53,284 bases of DNA. Origin: Pseudomonadota bacterium. Lineage in GTDB: Bacteria > Pseudomonadota > Alphaproteobacteria > Rhizobiales > Xanthobacteraceae. The translations under genes were made by a program, and so were the position numbers. Each line of letters opens with the position of its first letter. Positions within the stretch are counted from its first letter, which is position 1. A model generated the notes under the pieces. That model had not been told where the DNA came from and made no database searches. It worked only from the letters and a program-made list of their open reading frames with translations. The stretch covers positions 1 through 53,284 of the forward strand of contig JAFECJ010000030.1 in assembly GCA_018242205.1 (NCBI GenBank). The letters are read 5' to 3'. Positions 1-7,854 of the stretch are shown piece after piece.

Positions 1-1
1 C

Positions 2-211
2 TTCGAACCGCGACCGAAAGCGACCGTTAACACCCAGACGCGCTGCGTATCGTTCGAGAGCGCGGCAGCGCGGGTCATCACCCTGCGTTGCGCCGTCAAC
101 GGAGAAGAATACGTCGTCGCCACTGGCTCAACTCAAGCCCTCACCTCACGGCCACCATCGACGCAAGCGATGGCCAATGACGAAAGCCTTCAGGCGGGAG
201 CCATGCCATGA
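2..211 (+). CDS. C-terminal fragment of an unrecognised protein
   Basis: An open frame enters from the left edge and runs 69 codons to a TGA that overlaps the next start codon (ATGA, 208-211), so the two genes are translationally coupled. The visible tail is strand-rich around ITLRCAVNGEEYVVATGS, then a polar, disordered end. That strand pattern resembles the last strands of a hotdog dehydratase or thioesterase domain, but this is only an impression. The family cannot be named without the missing N-terminal part. Confidence 0.55.
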   Translation, partial: FEPRPKATVNTQTRCVSFESAAARVITLRCAVNGEEYVVATGSTQALTSRPPSTQAMANDESLQAGAMP

Positions 212-693
212 ACATCCACACCGTCGCACGTACTTCGGCGACGCCGGTCACCGCGGCACCAGCTTTCGTCTGGCCGCACACCATTACCTTCGGCGAGACC
301 AATGTGATGGGCAATGTCTATTTCGCCCGGCAATTCGACTGGCAAGGCGATTGCCGCGAAATGTTTCTCAAGACCCACTGTGCGGGCCTTCTCGCGGCGA
401 TCGCGCACGATCTCAGACTCGTTACCCTCAACGCCCATGCCGAATTCTTCGGCGAATTGTTTGCCTTCGACGAGATCGAACTACGTATGCGACTCGGTTT
501 CCTGCAGCAACATCGCATCGGCCTGCGCTTCGACACCATGAAGAAGGAAAGTGGCGGCTGGTCGCAGACCGCGAGCGGCGCTCAGGACGTCGCCTGCATG
601 CGGCTGCGCGGCGGCGTGCTCGAACCGACGGCGATACCGAACGATCTGCTCAAGGCCTTGATCCCGTTCGGCGCGACTGCCGAACAGCGATAG
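208..693 (+). CDS. Hotdog-fold acyl thioesterase, enediyne-thioesterase type
   Basis: A 161-residue single-domain protein. The segment ETNVMGNVYFARQFDWQG (about residues 30-47) closely resembles the signature of polyketide hotdog thioesterases of the CalE7/DynE7 (enediyne E10) group, which release acyl chains from an acyl carrier protein without a catalytic serine or cysteine. By family it should hydrolyse an acyl-ACP or acyl-CoA thioester in the cytoplasm. The start overlaps the stop of the gene before it, and an AraC regulator follows 16 bp downstream. No polyketide synthase is visible in the window, so the substrate is unknown. It could also be a general YbgC/4HBT-type acyl-CoA thioesterase. 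Confidence 0.75.
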   Translation: MNIHTVARTSATPVTAAPAFVWPHTITFGETNVMGNVYFARQFDWQGDCREMFLKTHCAGLLAAIAHDLRLVTLNAHAEFFGELFAFDEIELRMRLGFLQQHRIGLRFDTMKKESGGWSQTASGAQDVACMRLRGGVLEPTAIPNDLLKALIPFGATAEQR

Positions 694-709
694 GCGAAAG
701 GCATCCGCC

Positions 710-1582
710 ATGGCACATCTCGACCCGACTTACGACCTGCGACCTCTGCGTTTCGAACGCCCCGCGATGGCCGATCCACGGCTCGACGCCGCGCAACGGC
801 ACGCGATCGCGGTGGAACGCGTCATCGCCTTCATGCGCGACAATCTGGCCGATCCATTGACGCTGAACGATCTCGCCGAGATCGCACATTGCAGCCCTTG
901 GCATTTCAACCGCGTCTTCACCGAAGTGACCGGCATGTCGCCGCTGCGGTATCTGTCGCATCTGCGCATCGAAGCGGCAAAGCTCGCGGTGATGAACAGC
1001 GACCGGCGCATCATCGATATCGCCTTTGGCGTCGGCTACAACAGCCTCGGCAGCTTCGGCAAGCGTTTCACCGAGTTGGTCGGCTTGGCGCCGAGCGAGT
1101 GGCGGAAAGCGGTGGACCGGTTCGATGTTGCCCGCTGGCGCTACGGGCTCGACGAAGCCTGCGTCACGCCGGCCGCCGCAGGCGGCGCCGCGCTCGGCGG
1201 CGAGATCGGCTTCGCCGGCGAACCCAATTGCGACGGCTGGGCCATGATCGCCGCCGTCGCAGCCGGCGACAGCATGCTCAAACCCAGCGCTTGCACCTTG
1301 GCGACAGTGCCCGGGTGTTTCGCTTTGCGGGGTCTGGCACCGGGCATATTTTCTCTGGTCGCCATCGGCTTCGACCGGTCCATGACGTCCAAGGACATTC
1401 TGGCACAACAGACCGCGGCACGCGGCCGACGCGACCAGGTCGCCGTCCATGTCGACGTCCATGCCGGCAGAGCGCCGGCCTTCGTCCGCATGGCGTTGCG
1501 CCGCGCGGCGCCCAGCGACGCGCCAATCGTGCCACCCTTCGCCATCCTCGCCGGCCGCGCCGCGCCCGCCGCCTTTTCGTGA
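710..1582 (+). CDS. AraC-family transcriptional regulator
   Basis: A 290-residue protein with the AraC-type DNA-binding domain near the N-terminus (about residues 20-125) instead of the usual C-terminus. The first helix-turn-helix includes LTLNDLAEIAHCSPWHFNRVF, and the second contains IIDIAFGVGYNSLGSFGKRF followed by the APSEWR ending typical of the family. The remaining 160 residues form an Ala/Gly-rich region with no recognised domain and may bind the effector. It is probably co-transcribed with the thioesterase. An alternative ATG at 769 would keep the whole HTH region. Confidence 0.88.
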   Translation: MAHLDPTYDLRPLRFERPAMADPRLDAAQRHAIAVERVIAFMRDNLADPLTLNDLAEIAHCSPWHFNRVFTEVTGMSPLRYLSHLRIEAAKLAVMNSDRRIIDIAFGVGYNSLGSFGKRFTELVGLAPSEWRKAVDRFDVARWRYGLDEACVTPAAAGGAALGGEIGFAGEPNCDGWAMIAAVAAGDSMLKPSACTLATVPGCFALRGLAPGIFSLVAIGFDRSMTSKDILAQQTAARGRRDQVAVHVDVHAGRAPAFVRMALRRAAPSDAPIVPPFAILAGRAAPAAFS

Positions 1583-1654
1583 CCTCCCCCGGCTGGCGCA
1601 GGCTCTTCGCTTGATGCTACACCGGCCGTGATTTGCAAGGACGGATCGGTGGTC

Positions 1655-2605
1655 ATGGGACAGCATCATATCCTGCGCGGCGACGTCGGCGCCGTGCATC
1701 GCGGCGTCTTCGACGCAACGATCAAGCCGGTGCTGCGGATTGCTTCCGGTGACACGGTCGAGGTGACGACGCTCTCCGGCAATGACGAGAATTTGCCGCC
1801 GGCGGGGTCGGGCTTCACGGTGACGGCCGAACACGCGCGCGTCCTGGCGCAGGTGCCGCGCGGCATCGGCGGTCACTTGATGACAGGACCGATCGCTGTC
1901 GAAAGCGCCGAACCGGGCGACGAACTCATCGTCGACGTTCTGGAGCTCGGCTTTGCGCAACCCTGGGGCTGGAACATGATCCGGCCGGGTGCCGGCACAC
2001 TTCCGGCCGACTTCCCGATCCTGCGGCACATCTTCGTTCCGATCGACGCGGCGCGCGGCATCGTCACCATGCCGTGGGGGCTGGAGCTTAAAGTATCGCC
2101 CTTCTTCGGCGTCATGGGCGTCGCGCCGCGCCCCGCCGACGGCGCCTGCATCTCGAACATCCCGCGCGATTTCGGCGGAAATATCGATCTCAAGCACCTC
2201 GGCGTCGGCGCCAAACTGCATCTGCCCGTCTTCAACGATGGCGGCTTATTGTCCGTCGGCGACGGCCACGCCGTGCAGGGCGACGGCGAAGTCTGCATCA
2301 CCGCAATCGAGACCGCACTGAAGGGAAAATTACGGGTGACGCTCGCCAAGCGAACCGGCATAGACTTTCCGTGGGCGGAGACGCCGACGCACATCATCAC
2401 CATGGGCTTCAACGAGGATCTCGACCGCGCCGCCGAATTCGCCTTGCGCGCCATGATCAAGAAGATCGGCGCAATCAACGGCCTGCCACCGGAGGACGCC
2501 TACTCGCTGTGCAGCGTCGCCGCCGACGTGCACGTGACGCAGCTCGTCAACGTCGCCAAGGGCATTCACGTAATGATCGCGAAGGACTTGCTGAAGGTCG
2601 GCTAA
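1655..2605 (+). CDS. Acetamidase/formamidase family amidohydrolase
   Basis: A 316-residue protein of the FmdA/AmdA family, which hydrolyses short amides (formamide, acetamide) to ammonia and the acid. Family features visible are the early PVLRIASGDTVEV segment, PADGACISNIPRDFGGNID in the middle, LPVFNDGGLLSVGDGHAVQGDGEV, and the late ITMGFNEDLDRAAEFALR. The ATG at 1655 (MGQHHI) is preferred; an in-frame GTG at 1628 adds nine residues unlike the family. It converges on the ring-opening amidohydrolase gene and the two stop codons overlap. Context suggests a role in releasing ammonia from an amide made by heterocycle breakdown, but the substrate is inferred. Confidence 0.88.
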   Translation: MGQHHILRGDVGAVHRGVFDATIKPVLRIASGDTVEVTTLSGNDENLPPAGSGFTVTAEHARVLAQVPRGIGGHLMTGPIAVESAEPGDELIVDVLELGFAQPWGWNMIRPGAGTLPADFPILRHIFVPIDAARGIVTMPWGLELKVSPFFGVMGVAPRPADGACISNIPRDFGGNIDLKHLGVGAKLHLPVFNDGGLLSVGDGHAVQGDGEVCITAIETALKGKLRVTLAKRTGIDFPWAETPTHIITMGFNEDLDRAAEFALRAMIKKIGAINGLPPEDAYSLCSVAADVHVTQLVNVAKGIHVMIAKDLLKVG

Positions 2606-3693
2606 CCGCGATCCACGATCACCGCGACCGGCCCGCCGCCATCCGGGCCCTGATGCTCGGCGCCACCGGAAACATAGATCTCGGCGTGACCAACAAGGCC
2701 GGCCAGCGCGCCGCAGACGAAGGCGCGGGCGTGGCGAGTCGAGGCGATGTCGCTGTCGTCGAGCATGGTGTGACGGTTGCCGCGCAGCCGGCCGTCGTGA
2801 CTGGCTTCGGCCTTGGCGAGCAGCGCCACCAGTTTGCCGCGCCGCGCGGCGTCGAGCTGGCCCGACGTACCGAGGCCCAGCCTCTCCAGCGCCGCGCGCA
2901 CCGGTTCGATGTCAATGCCGTCGCGCATCACCGCGTGGTCGATTGCCAAAGGCCCCGCCCATCCACGCGACATGCCAAGCACCAGGATTTCGTGATTGGT
3001 GAGTTCGATGCCGGCGGAGGTCGAGGCGCGGCCAGACCACAGCGACCAGTCCGCGCCAATCTGCGCATCGCCAATGGCGGCACGGTCGATTTCACCGAGG
3101 GCGACAGCGGCACCGAGCGCACTCGCGGCACGCGATAAACCCATCGACTTCAGCGTGTCACGGGTCGCGACCGACGCGCCGCGGGCCTCGGCCTCGGCAA
3201 CGCGCTGCGCCGTCAGCAACGGGCATTTGATCTGGACGAAATGCACATCGGCCAGATCGTCGATGCCGGCATCGCGCATCGCCGCACGTACGCCGTCGGC
3301 GACCTGATCGACTTCGCCGCCACGGCCGAGCTGTTCGAACGGCAATGGCGGCGTATGGGCGCGCCCGATCGCCAGCGCAGGCAACCCGCCGCCGTCGCCC
3401 TCGGCCCGCTCGAACACGACCCAATGCGGCGCCATGCCGCCCTCGGTGCCTCCCGACATGACGAGGCAGACCTGCGCCGCCTCCGCCTTCGGCAGATACC
3501 GCTCGAACAGAAGCGTCAGCGCCGTTGCCGCCATGCCGCGGCTGAAATCGTTGACCAGGCCGTTCCCCTCGGTCTTGCCGAGCACGGCGATGACGCCTTT
3601 CGGATCGATGCGGCCGAACGTGATCGCCGCCTCGATGCCGCTGACATCGTTCGGTGCCGCCGCGGAAATGCGATGAACCCTGGCGATCGGCAT
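2602..3693 (-). CDS. Ring-opening amidohydrolase (barbiturase / cyanuric acid amidohydrolase family)
   Basis: A 363-residue protein, the usual size for this small family, whose members open barbituric acid or cyanuric acid with Ser-Lys dyads in three repeated domains. All three candidate dyads are present: K40 (LGKTEGNG) with S80 (VMSGGTEG), K156 (VQIKCPLL) with S191 (SALGAAVALGE), and K294 (LLAKAEAS) with S342 (VSGGAEHQGPDGGG). The conserved RGNRHTML lies at 304-311. The start at 3693 (MPIARVHRIS) gives the normal N-terminus; an open frame reaching 3816 overlaps the gene before it. It is the last gene of the eight-gene operon, 4 bp after the deaminase-like gene. Sequence alone does not tell barbiturase from cyanurate hydrolase; the URC genes nearby favour a pyrimidine substrate. 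Confidence 0.9.
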   Translation of the reverse strand: MPIARVHRISAAAPNDVSGIEAAITFGRIDPKGVIAVLGKTEGNGLVNDFSRGMAATALTLLFERYLPKAEAAQVCLVMSGGTEGGMAPHWVVFERAEGDGGGLPALAIGRAHTPPLPFEQLGRGGEVDQVADGVRAAMRDAGIDDLADVHFVQIKCPLLTAQRVAEAEARGASVATRDTLKSMGLSRAASALGAAVALGEIDRAAIGDAQIGADWSLWSGRASTSAGIELTNHEILVLGMSRGWAGPLAIDHAVMRDGIDIEPVRAALERLGLGTSGQLDAARRGKLVALLAKAEASHDGRLRGNRHTMLDDSDIASTRHARAFVCGALAGLVGHAEIYVSGGAEHQGPDGGGPVAVIVDRG

Positions 3694-3697
3694 GATG

Positions 3698-5134
3698 TCA
3701 CGCGCAATAGAGCGGGCCGGTGTAATGCCGACGCAACGCCGACTTAAGTTCCGGCATTGCGGCACGTATATCGGCAGTCGTCGGATATTTGGCGCGCAGC
3801 GTGGCGAGCAACTCACCTTCCAGCGCCGGCAGATCGATGCCCGTCACCTGCCCTCCGCGCACGACGATGCGACCGGCGACCGTTAAGTCCTTGATATGGC
3901 GCTTGACGCCCTTGGCCAACAGCAGGTCGAACGGTGGCACGTCGGGCTCGATCAGCTCGGCCGAAAGCGCCGTCCAGTCGAGTGTCAGAAGATCAGCCGC
4001 CGCGCCGGGCGCCAGCCCCTCTTCCGCAAAGCCGGTAACGGCAAAGCGGCCATGTGCCGTCGCGAAGCGCATCAGCTCGTCGCCCGAGACGCGAATATCA
4101 AATCCGGAAGCCTTGTGGACATTGTAGACCAGCCGCATCTCGCGCAATGCATCTTCGTCCTCGTCAAAAGCCAGACCGTCCAGGCCCATCGCCACCCGAC
4201 ATCCGCGTTTGATGAATTCGCCGAGCGGCGCCAGACCCGAACTCACGATGAAGTTCGAAGATGTATTGACGACGATTGTGGCGCCGCGCTCGGCGATCAG
4301 CTCCATTTCATCGGGTCGCAGATAGATGCAATGCGCGAAGGATACGCGTTCGTTGACCAGACCAATCCCATCGAGATAGCGCACGATGCCCTGCGGGAAG
4401 GTGCGGTCGGCCCAGTTGCGTTGATACTGGGTCTCGAGGAGATGCATGTGCACGCGGCGGTTCGACGCTGCCGAGGCCTCGCCGATCAGCCGCAGCATCT
4501 CATCGGTACACCATTGCACGCCGGCCGGACCGTACTGGACGGTGACGCCATCGCCTTCGATCTCGCGCGCGACGGTCTCGACCATCGCCACCTGATCCTT
4601 CGCCGCGACTGGCTTGCGCAGGAAGCGGCGCGTGACGCACTCACACGCGGCGGGCGACAGGTCCGCCAGCAGCTTCTCGTGCGGGTCATAAACCAACGGA
4701 TTGAGATCGCGGCAATGCACGGCCAGCGCCATGCGGATGCCGACATCGCGCGCCGCTTGGGCCACGGCTTTGGCCTCAGTCGGAAAGTCGGTAAGTCCTT
4801 GCACGCGGGTATAGTGCGCCATCACGGCGCCGACACCGCCGCGGGCGCTACGCGCGAACGACACGGCGCTGGACAGATAGGGATCAACCGCCGGCAGCAA
4901 AGTCAGATAAGGCAGCCAGGCCTCGAGCGGCACGTCGTAGCTACCGGTCTGGCTCAGTCGCGCAATGCGGGCGTGGTCATGGGCGTTGGCGAGCGCCGGC
5001 ATAACGAGAGTTCCGTCGCCATCGCCGGCCGTGATGCGCGTAATCTTGCCGCCATCGACGGTGATGGACTGGTTGGCAGCCGCGGCCCTGTCCGCGCCGG
5101 GAAGCAGCCAGGAGGCCGCGACTGTCGTTGTCAT
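3698..5134 (-). CDS. Metal-dependent amidohydrolase, cytosine deaminase / chlorohydrolase-like
   Basis: A 478-residue enzyme of the TIM-barrel amidohydrolase superfamily. Metal ligands are visible as NAHDH (H52, H54), HMHLLET, FAHCIYL and GLDGLAFDEDED, where the usual GTD or GSD is GLD. Relatives remove amino groups or other leaving groups from N-heterocycles (cytosine, guanine, triazines, S-adenosylhomocysteine). It lies between a binding-protein gene (20 bp) and the ring-opening amidohydrolase (4 bp), so it could deaminate an imported heterocycle to the barbiturate- or cyanurate-type diketone that the next enzyme opens. The exact substrate cannot be read from the sequence. Confidence 0.85.
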   Translation of the reverse strand: MTTTVAASWLLPGADRAAAANQSITVDGGKITRITAGDGDGTLVMPALANAHDHARIARLSQTGSYDVPLEAWLPYLTLLPAVDPYLSSAVSFARSARGGVGAVMAHYTRVQGLTDFPTEAKAVAQAARDVGIRMALAVHCRDLNPLVYDPHEKLLADLSPAACECVTRRFLRKPVAAKDQVAMVETVAREIEGDGVTVQYGPAGVQWCTDEMLRLIGEASAASNRRVHMHLLETQYQRNWADRTFPQGIVRYLDGIGLVNERVSFAHCIYLRPDEMELIAERGATIVVNTSSNFIVSSGLAPLGEFIKRGCRVAMGLDGLAFDEDEDALREMRLVYNVHKASGFDIRVSGDELMRFATAHGRFAVTGFAEEGLAPGAAADLLTLDWTALSAELIEPDVPPFDLLLAKGVKRHIKDLTVAGRIVVRGGQVTGIDLPALEGELLATLRAKYPTTADIRAAMPELKSALRRHYTGPLYCA

Positions 5135-5154
5135 GTCGTTTCTCGGCTCGCGGC

Positions 5155-6186
5155 TCAGAAATTGAGCTTGAGCATGCGCTCGGATTTCGGCGGCAGGAAC
5201 GAACGGTCGAACACGTCCTTCACCGCCGGTTTGTTCGGCAGCTTGTAGGTGTCGACCAGCAGCTTGATGCTCTTCTCCATGCGCGCGTCGGAGACGTCAC
5301 CGAGGCCGTTGGCGTCCGTCTCCTTGGAAACGAAATGGGTCTTCAGCGCATACTTCAGCCGCTGCAACTCGATATCCCCGTTCATCAGCGGCTCGACCTT
5401 GAGCATTTCCTTGACACCGGCAGCCGGGTCGGCAGCAACTTCGATCATGGCGCGGTTGAGTGCGCGGACCAGACCAGCCACGGCCTTTGGCTTCTCGGTG
5501 ATCAGCGCCTTCGACACCATGATGCCGTTGGAGTAAAGGTCGATGCCGTAGTCGGAATAATAGAACCAGCGGAAATCCTTGAGCGGATCCATCTTCATGC
5601 CGATGAGGTTGGCGTAGCTGGTCACCGTGAAAATCGCCGAGAAATCGACGTCGCCCTTGACCAGCATCTGCTCCTGGAGGTTCGGCGCCATGTTGACGGT
5701 CGAGACCTTGCCGGCGTCGATGCCGTTGAGCGCGGCGAGCGCCGGGAATAGCTGACCGGCGGCGCCGCCCGCCGGCGTGCCCATCTTCTTGCCCTCGAGA
5801 TCCTTGAGCGTCTTGATCGGCGAGTCCTTCTTCACGATCAGCGCGAAAGGCGGCGTGTTATAAATCATGTAGACCATCACCGGCTGTTGGCCCGGCTTGT
5901 TGCCGGCGAACTGGATGATGGCGTTCATGTCGCCGAAACCGGCGTCATAGGTGCCCGAGACGATCCGGGTCACGGTCGCGGCCGATCCGGTGCCCTGATC
6001 GATCGAAACGTCGAGGCCTTCCTTGGCGAAATAACCATGGTCCTTGGCCCAGAAAATGTAAGCGTGCAGCCCCTGATATTTCCAGTCGAGGGTGAACCGG
6101 ATCTTGGTCGGCTCGTCCGCCCTCGCGCCGGCTCCGAGGCAAGACAGCGCGACCAGCGCCGCCAGGCCCAAACGCAACATCGACAT
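5155..6186 (-). CDS. ABC transporter substrate-binding protein, NMT1/THI5-like (SBP 1)
   Basis: A 343-residue exported protein. A Sec signal peptide (about residues 1-25, ending GARADE) is followed by the NMT1/THI5 start, IRFTLDWKYQGLHAYIFWAKDHGYF. Family relatives bind formylaminopyrimidine, riboflavin, nitrate, sulfonates or aromatic heterocycles. It is clearly a paralogue of the binding protein at 10162-11202: both share WKYQG, GSGA/GSAA, YDxGFGD and DYGxxLYSN segments. The ATG at 6186 has GGAG seven bases upstream; an ATG two codons later is also possible. It follows the permease gene by 49 bp and probably delivers substrate to that permease. Confidence 0.9.
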   Translation of the reverse strand: MSMLRLGLAALVALSCLGAGARADEPTKIRFTLDWKYQGLHAYIFWAKDHGYFAKEGLDVSIDQGTGSAATVTRIVSGTYDAGFGDMNAIIQFAGNKPGQQPVMVYMIYNTPPFALIVKKDSPIKTLKDLEGKKMGTPAGGAAGQLFPALAALNGIDAGKVSTVNMAPNLQEQMLVKGDVDFSAIFTVTSYANLIGMKMDPLKDFRWFYYSDYGIDLYSNGIMVSKALITEKPKAVAGLVRALNRAMIEVAADPAAGVKEMLKVEPLMNGDIELQRLKYALKTHFVSKETDANGLGDVSDARMEKSIKLLVDTYKLPNKPAVKDVFDRSFLPPKSERMLKLNF

Positions 6187-6235
6187 TATACGTCTCCATA
6201 TTCCAGTAGGTTGCCGGCAAACGGTGGCGGGGCCA

Positions 6236-7009
6236 TCAGCCCATCGCGAATTCATCCTTGCGGTGCGCCCAGCCGGTGATGCGCGCCTCGATCAGCGAGA
6301 ACACCGCGTAGAGCGCGACGCCCATGATGGCGAGAATGATCAGCCCGGCGAAGACCAGCGGCACGTCGAAATTCGACGAAGCGATCATCATGACGTTGCC
6401 GATGCCGCGGTTCGACGCCACCGTCTCGGAAATAACGGTGCCGACGAAGGCCAAGGTCACCGCCACTTTCAGCGAGGCGAAGAAATACGGCATGGTGCGC
6501 GGCAGACCGACATTCCACAGGATGTCCCATTTGCTGGCGCGCAGGGCCCTCATTACGTCCTCGAGCTCCGGCTCGGTGGTGGCAAGCCCCGTCGCCACGT
6601 TCACCACGATCGGGAACAGGCTCATGATCATCGCCGTGAGGATCGCCGGTACGGCGCCGGAGCCGAACCACAGGACGAAGATCGGCACCACCGCGACCTT
6701 CGGGATCGACGCGAAACCGATCAGCAGCGGATAGGCAACGTCATAGGCGAGCCGCGACGAGCCGATAATGACGCCGAGCGCAACTCCGGCGAGAATGCCG
6801 AAGGCGAAGCCGACCAGCGTGGTGTAAAGCGTCTGCACCGTGTGCGGCCACAAAGCAGGCATGCGCGTTACCAGCGTCACGATGATCTGACTCGGCTTCG
6901 GCAGCACGATGTCGCTGATATGAAACACCCAACAAAACACTTCCCACAAGACGAAGAAGCCGACGATGAAGACCGCCGACCAGAGGCGGCGCCGCATTCC
7001 CTGCTCCAT
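6236..7009 (-). CDS. ABC transporter permease, SsuC/TauC/ThiX type
   Basis: A 257-residue integral membrane protein with about six hydrophobic segments, the first at residues 7-28. The cytoplasmic EAA-like loop (EDVMRALRASKWDILWNVGLPRTMPYFFASLKVA) contacts the ATPase. The start overlaps the stop of the ATPase gene (TGATG), so the two are coupled. An open frame runs upstream to 7351, but it lies inside the ATPase gene and is not permease-like. It is the only permease in the operon and so must serve both binding proteins, or one of them must use a permease outside the window. Confidence 0.92.
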   Translation of the reverse strand: MEQGMRRRLWSAVFIVGFFVLWEVFCWVFHISDIVLPKPSQIIVTLVTRMPALWPHTVQTLYTTLVGFAFGILAGVALGVIIGSSRLAYDVAYPLLIGFASIPKVAVVPIFVLWFGSGAVPAILTAMIMSLFPIVVNVATGLATTEPELEDVMRALRASKWDILWNVGLPRTMPYFFASLKVAVTLAFVGTVISETVASNRGIGNVMMIASSNFDVPLVFAGLIILAIMGVALYAVFSLIEARITGWAHRKDEFAMG

Positions 7010-7839
7010 CACACGGTCTCCTTCACCGGCCGCGCCGCGACGATCAACTCGCGCAGGCGCTGCGTCATCGAAACGAATTCCGGCGTGTACGACATATCGA
7101 TGGTGCGCGGCCGGGCGAACGGCACCGGCGCGTCGTCGATGATCTGGCCGGGCCGAGAGCGCATCACGCAAATGCGGGTGGCGAGAAAACCCGCTTCCTT
7201 CAAATCGTGCGTCACCAGGATCACCGTGGGCTTCAGCTTCATCCACAGGTCTTGCATCACGGCCCAGAGTTCCTCGCGCGTGAACTGATCGAGCGCACCG
7301 AACGGCTCGTCGAGCATCAGAAGTTGCGGCTCGTGGATCAGTGCCCGGCACAATGAGGCGCGCTGCAGCATGCCGCCGGAAAGTTGCCAGGGATGCTTGT
7401 CGCCGAAACCGCCGAGACCGACCTCTTTCAGCAGTGCTTCGGCACGATCGCGGAACTCGGTCTTGCGCTTGGTCGCATAATCCTGCCGGAACGGCGGCAC
7501 GATCTTCAGCGGCATCATGACGTTATCGCGCACCGTCAGCCACGGCAGCATGGTCGGGTTCTGGAAGGCCATGCCGACACGCACCGGGGCGGCGCCAACT
7601 TCCCGACCGGCGACATAGACATAACCGGTGGAAGCGCCGATGAGGCCCGTCACCAGTTTGAGGATGGTCGACTTGCCACAGCCGGACGGCCCGACCAGCG
7701 CCACGAAGTCGCCCTCGTCGATGCGCAGATTGGTTTCGCCGAGCGCGACAATCTGCCGGTCACCGCGACCGTAGGTAAGCGTGACGCCCTCGAGTTCAAC
7801 AAAGGTATGGCCAGTCCGCGGATGCTCTTCGGCGTTCAT
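7009..7839 (-). CDS. ABC transporter ATP-binding protein, SsuB/TauB type
   Basis: A 276-residue ABC ATPase. Walker A is GPSGCGKST (50-58), the ABC signature is LSGGMLQRASLCRAL (the usual Q is M), Walker B is LLMLDEP, and the switch His is in VTHDLKEA. It powers the adjacent permease from the cytoplasmic side. The start lies 15 bp after the stop of the cyclic amidohydrolase gene, and the end overlaps the permease start. SsuB/TauB/NrtD-type ATPases pair with NMT1/THI5-like binding proteins, which fits both binding proteins in this operon. Confidence 0.93.
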   Translation of the reverse strand: MNAEEHPRTGHTFVELEGVTLTYGRGDRQIVALGETNLRIDEGDFVALVGPSGCGKSTILKLVTGLIGASTGYVYVAGREVGAAPVRVGMAFQNPTMLPWLTVRDNVMMPLKIVPPFRQDYATKRKTEFRDRAEALLKEVGLGGFGDKHPWQLSGGMLQRASLCRALIHEPQLLMLDEPFGALDQFTREELWAVMQDLWMKLKPTVILVTHDLKEAGFLATRICVMRSRPGQIIDDAPVPFARPRTIDMSYTPEFVSMTQRLRELIVAARPVKETV

Positions 7840-7854
7840 GCCGTTCCCCCTGGC

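Noticed and set aside
1..1582. An enediyne polyketide biosynthetic cluster
   Set aside because: Only the thioesterase is present. No polyketide synthase or other core gene is seen, so the claim is not supported beyond the single gene.
650..2221. Long minus-strand open frame of 523 codons
   Set aside because: It overlaps the AraC and acetamidase genes, has Asp/Arg/His-rich composition typical of antisense frames in high-GC DNA and shows no family motif.
3896..5248. Plus-strand open frame of 450 codons
   Set aside because: It is antisense to the cytosine-deaminase-like amidohydrolase and has no recognisable domain.
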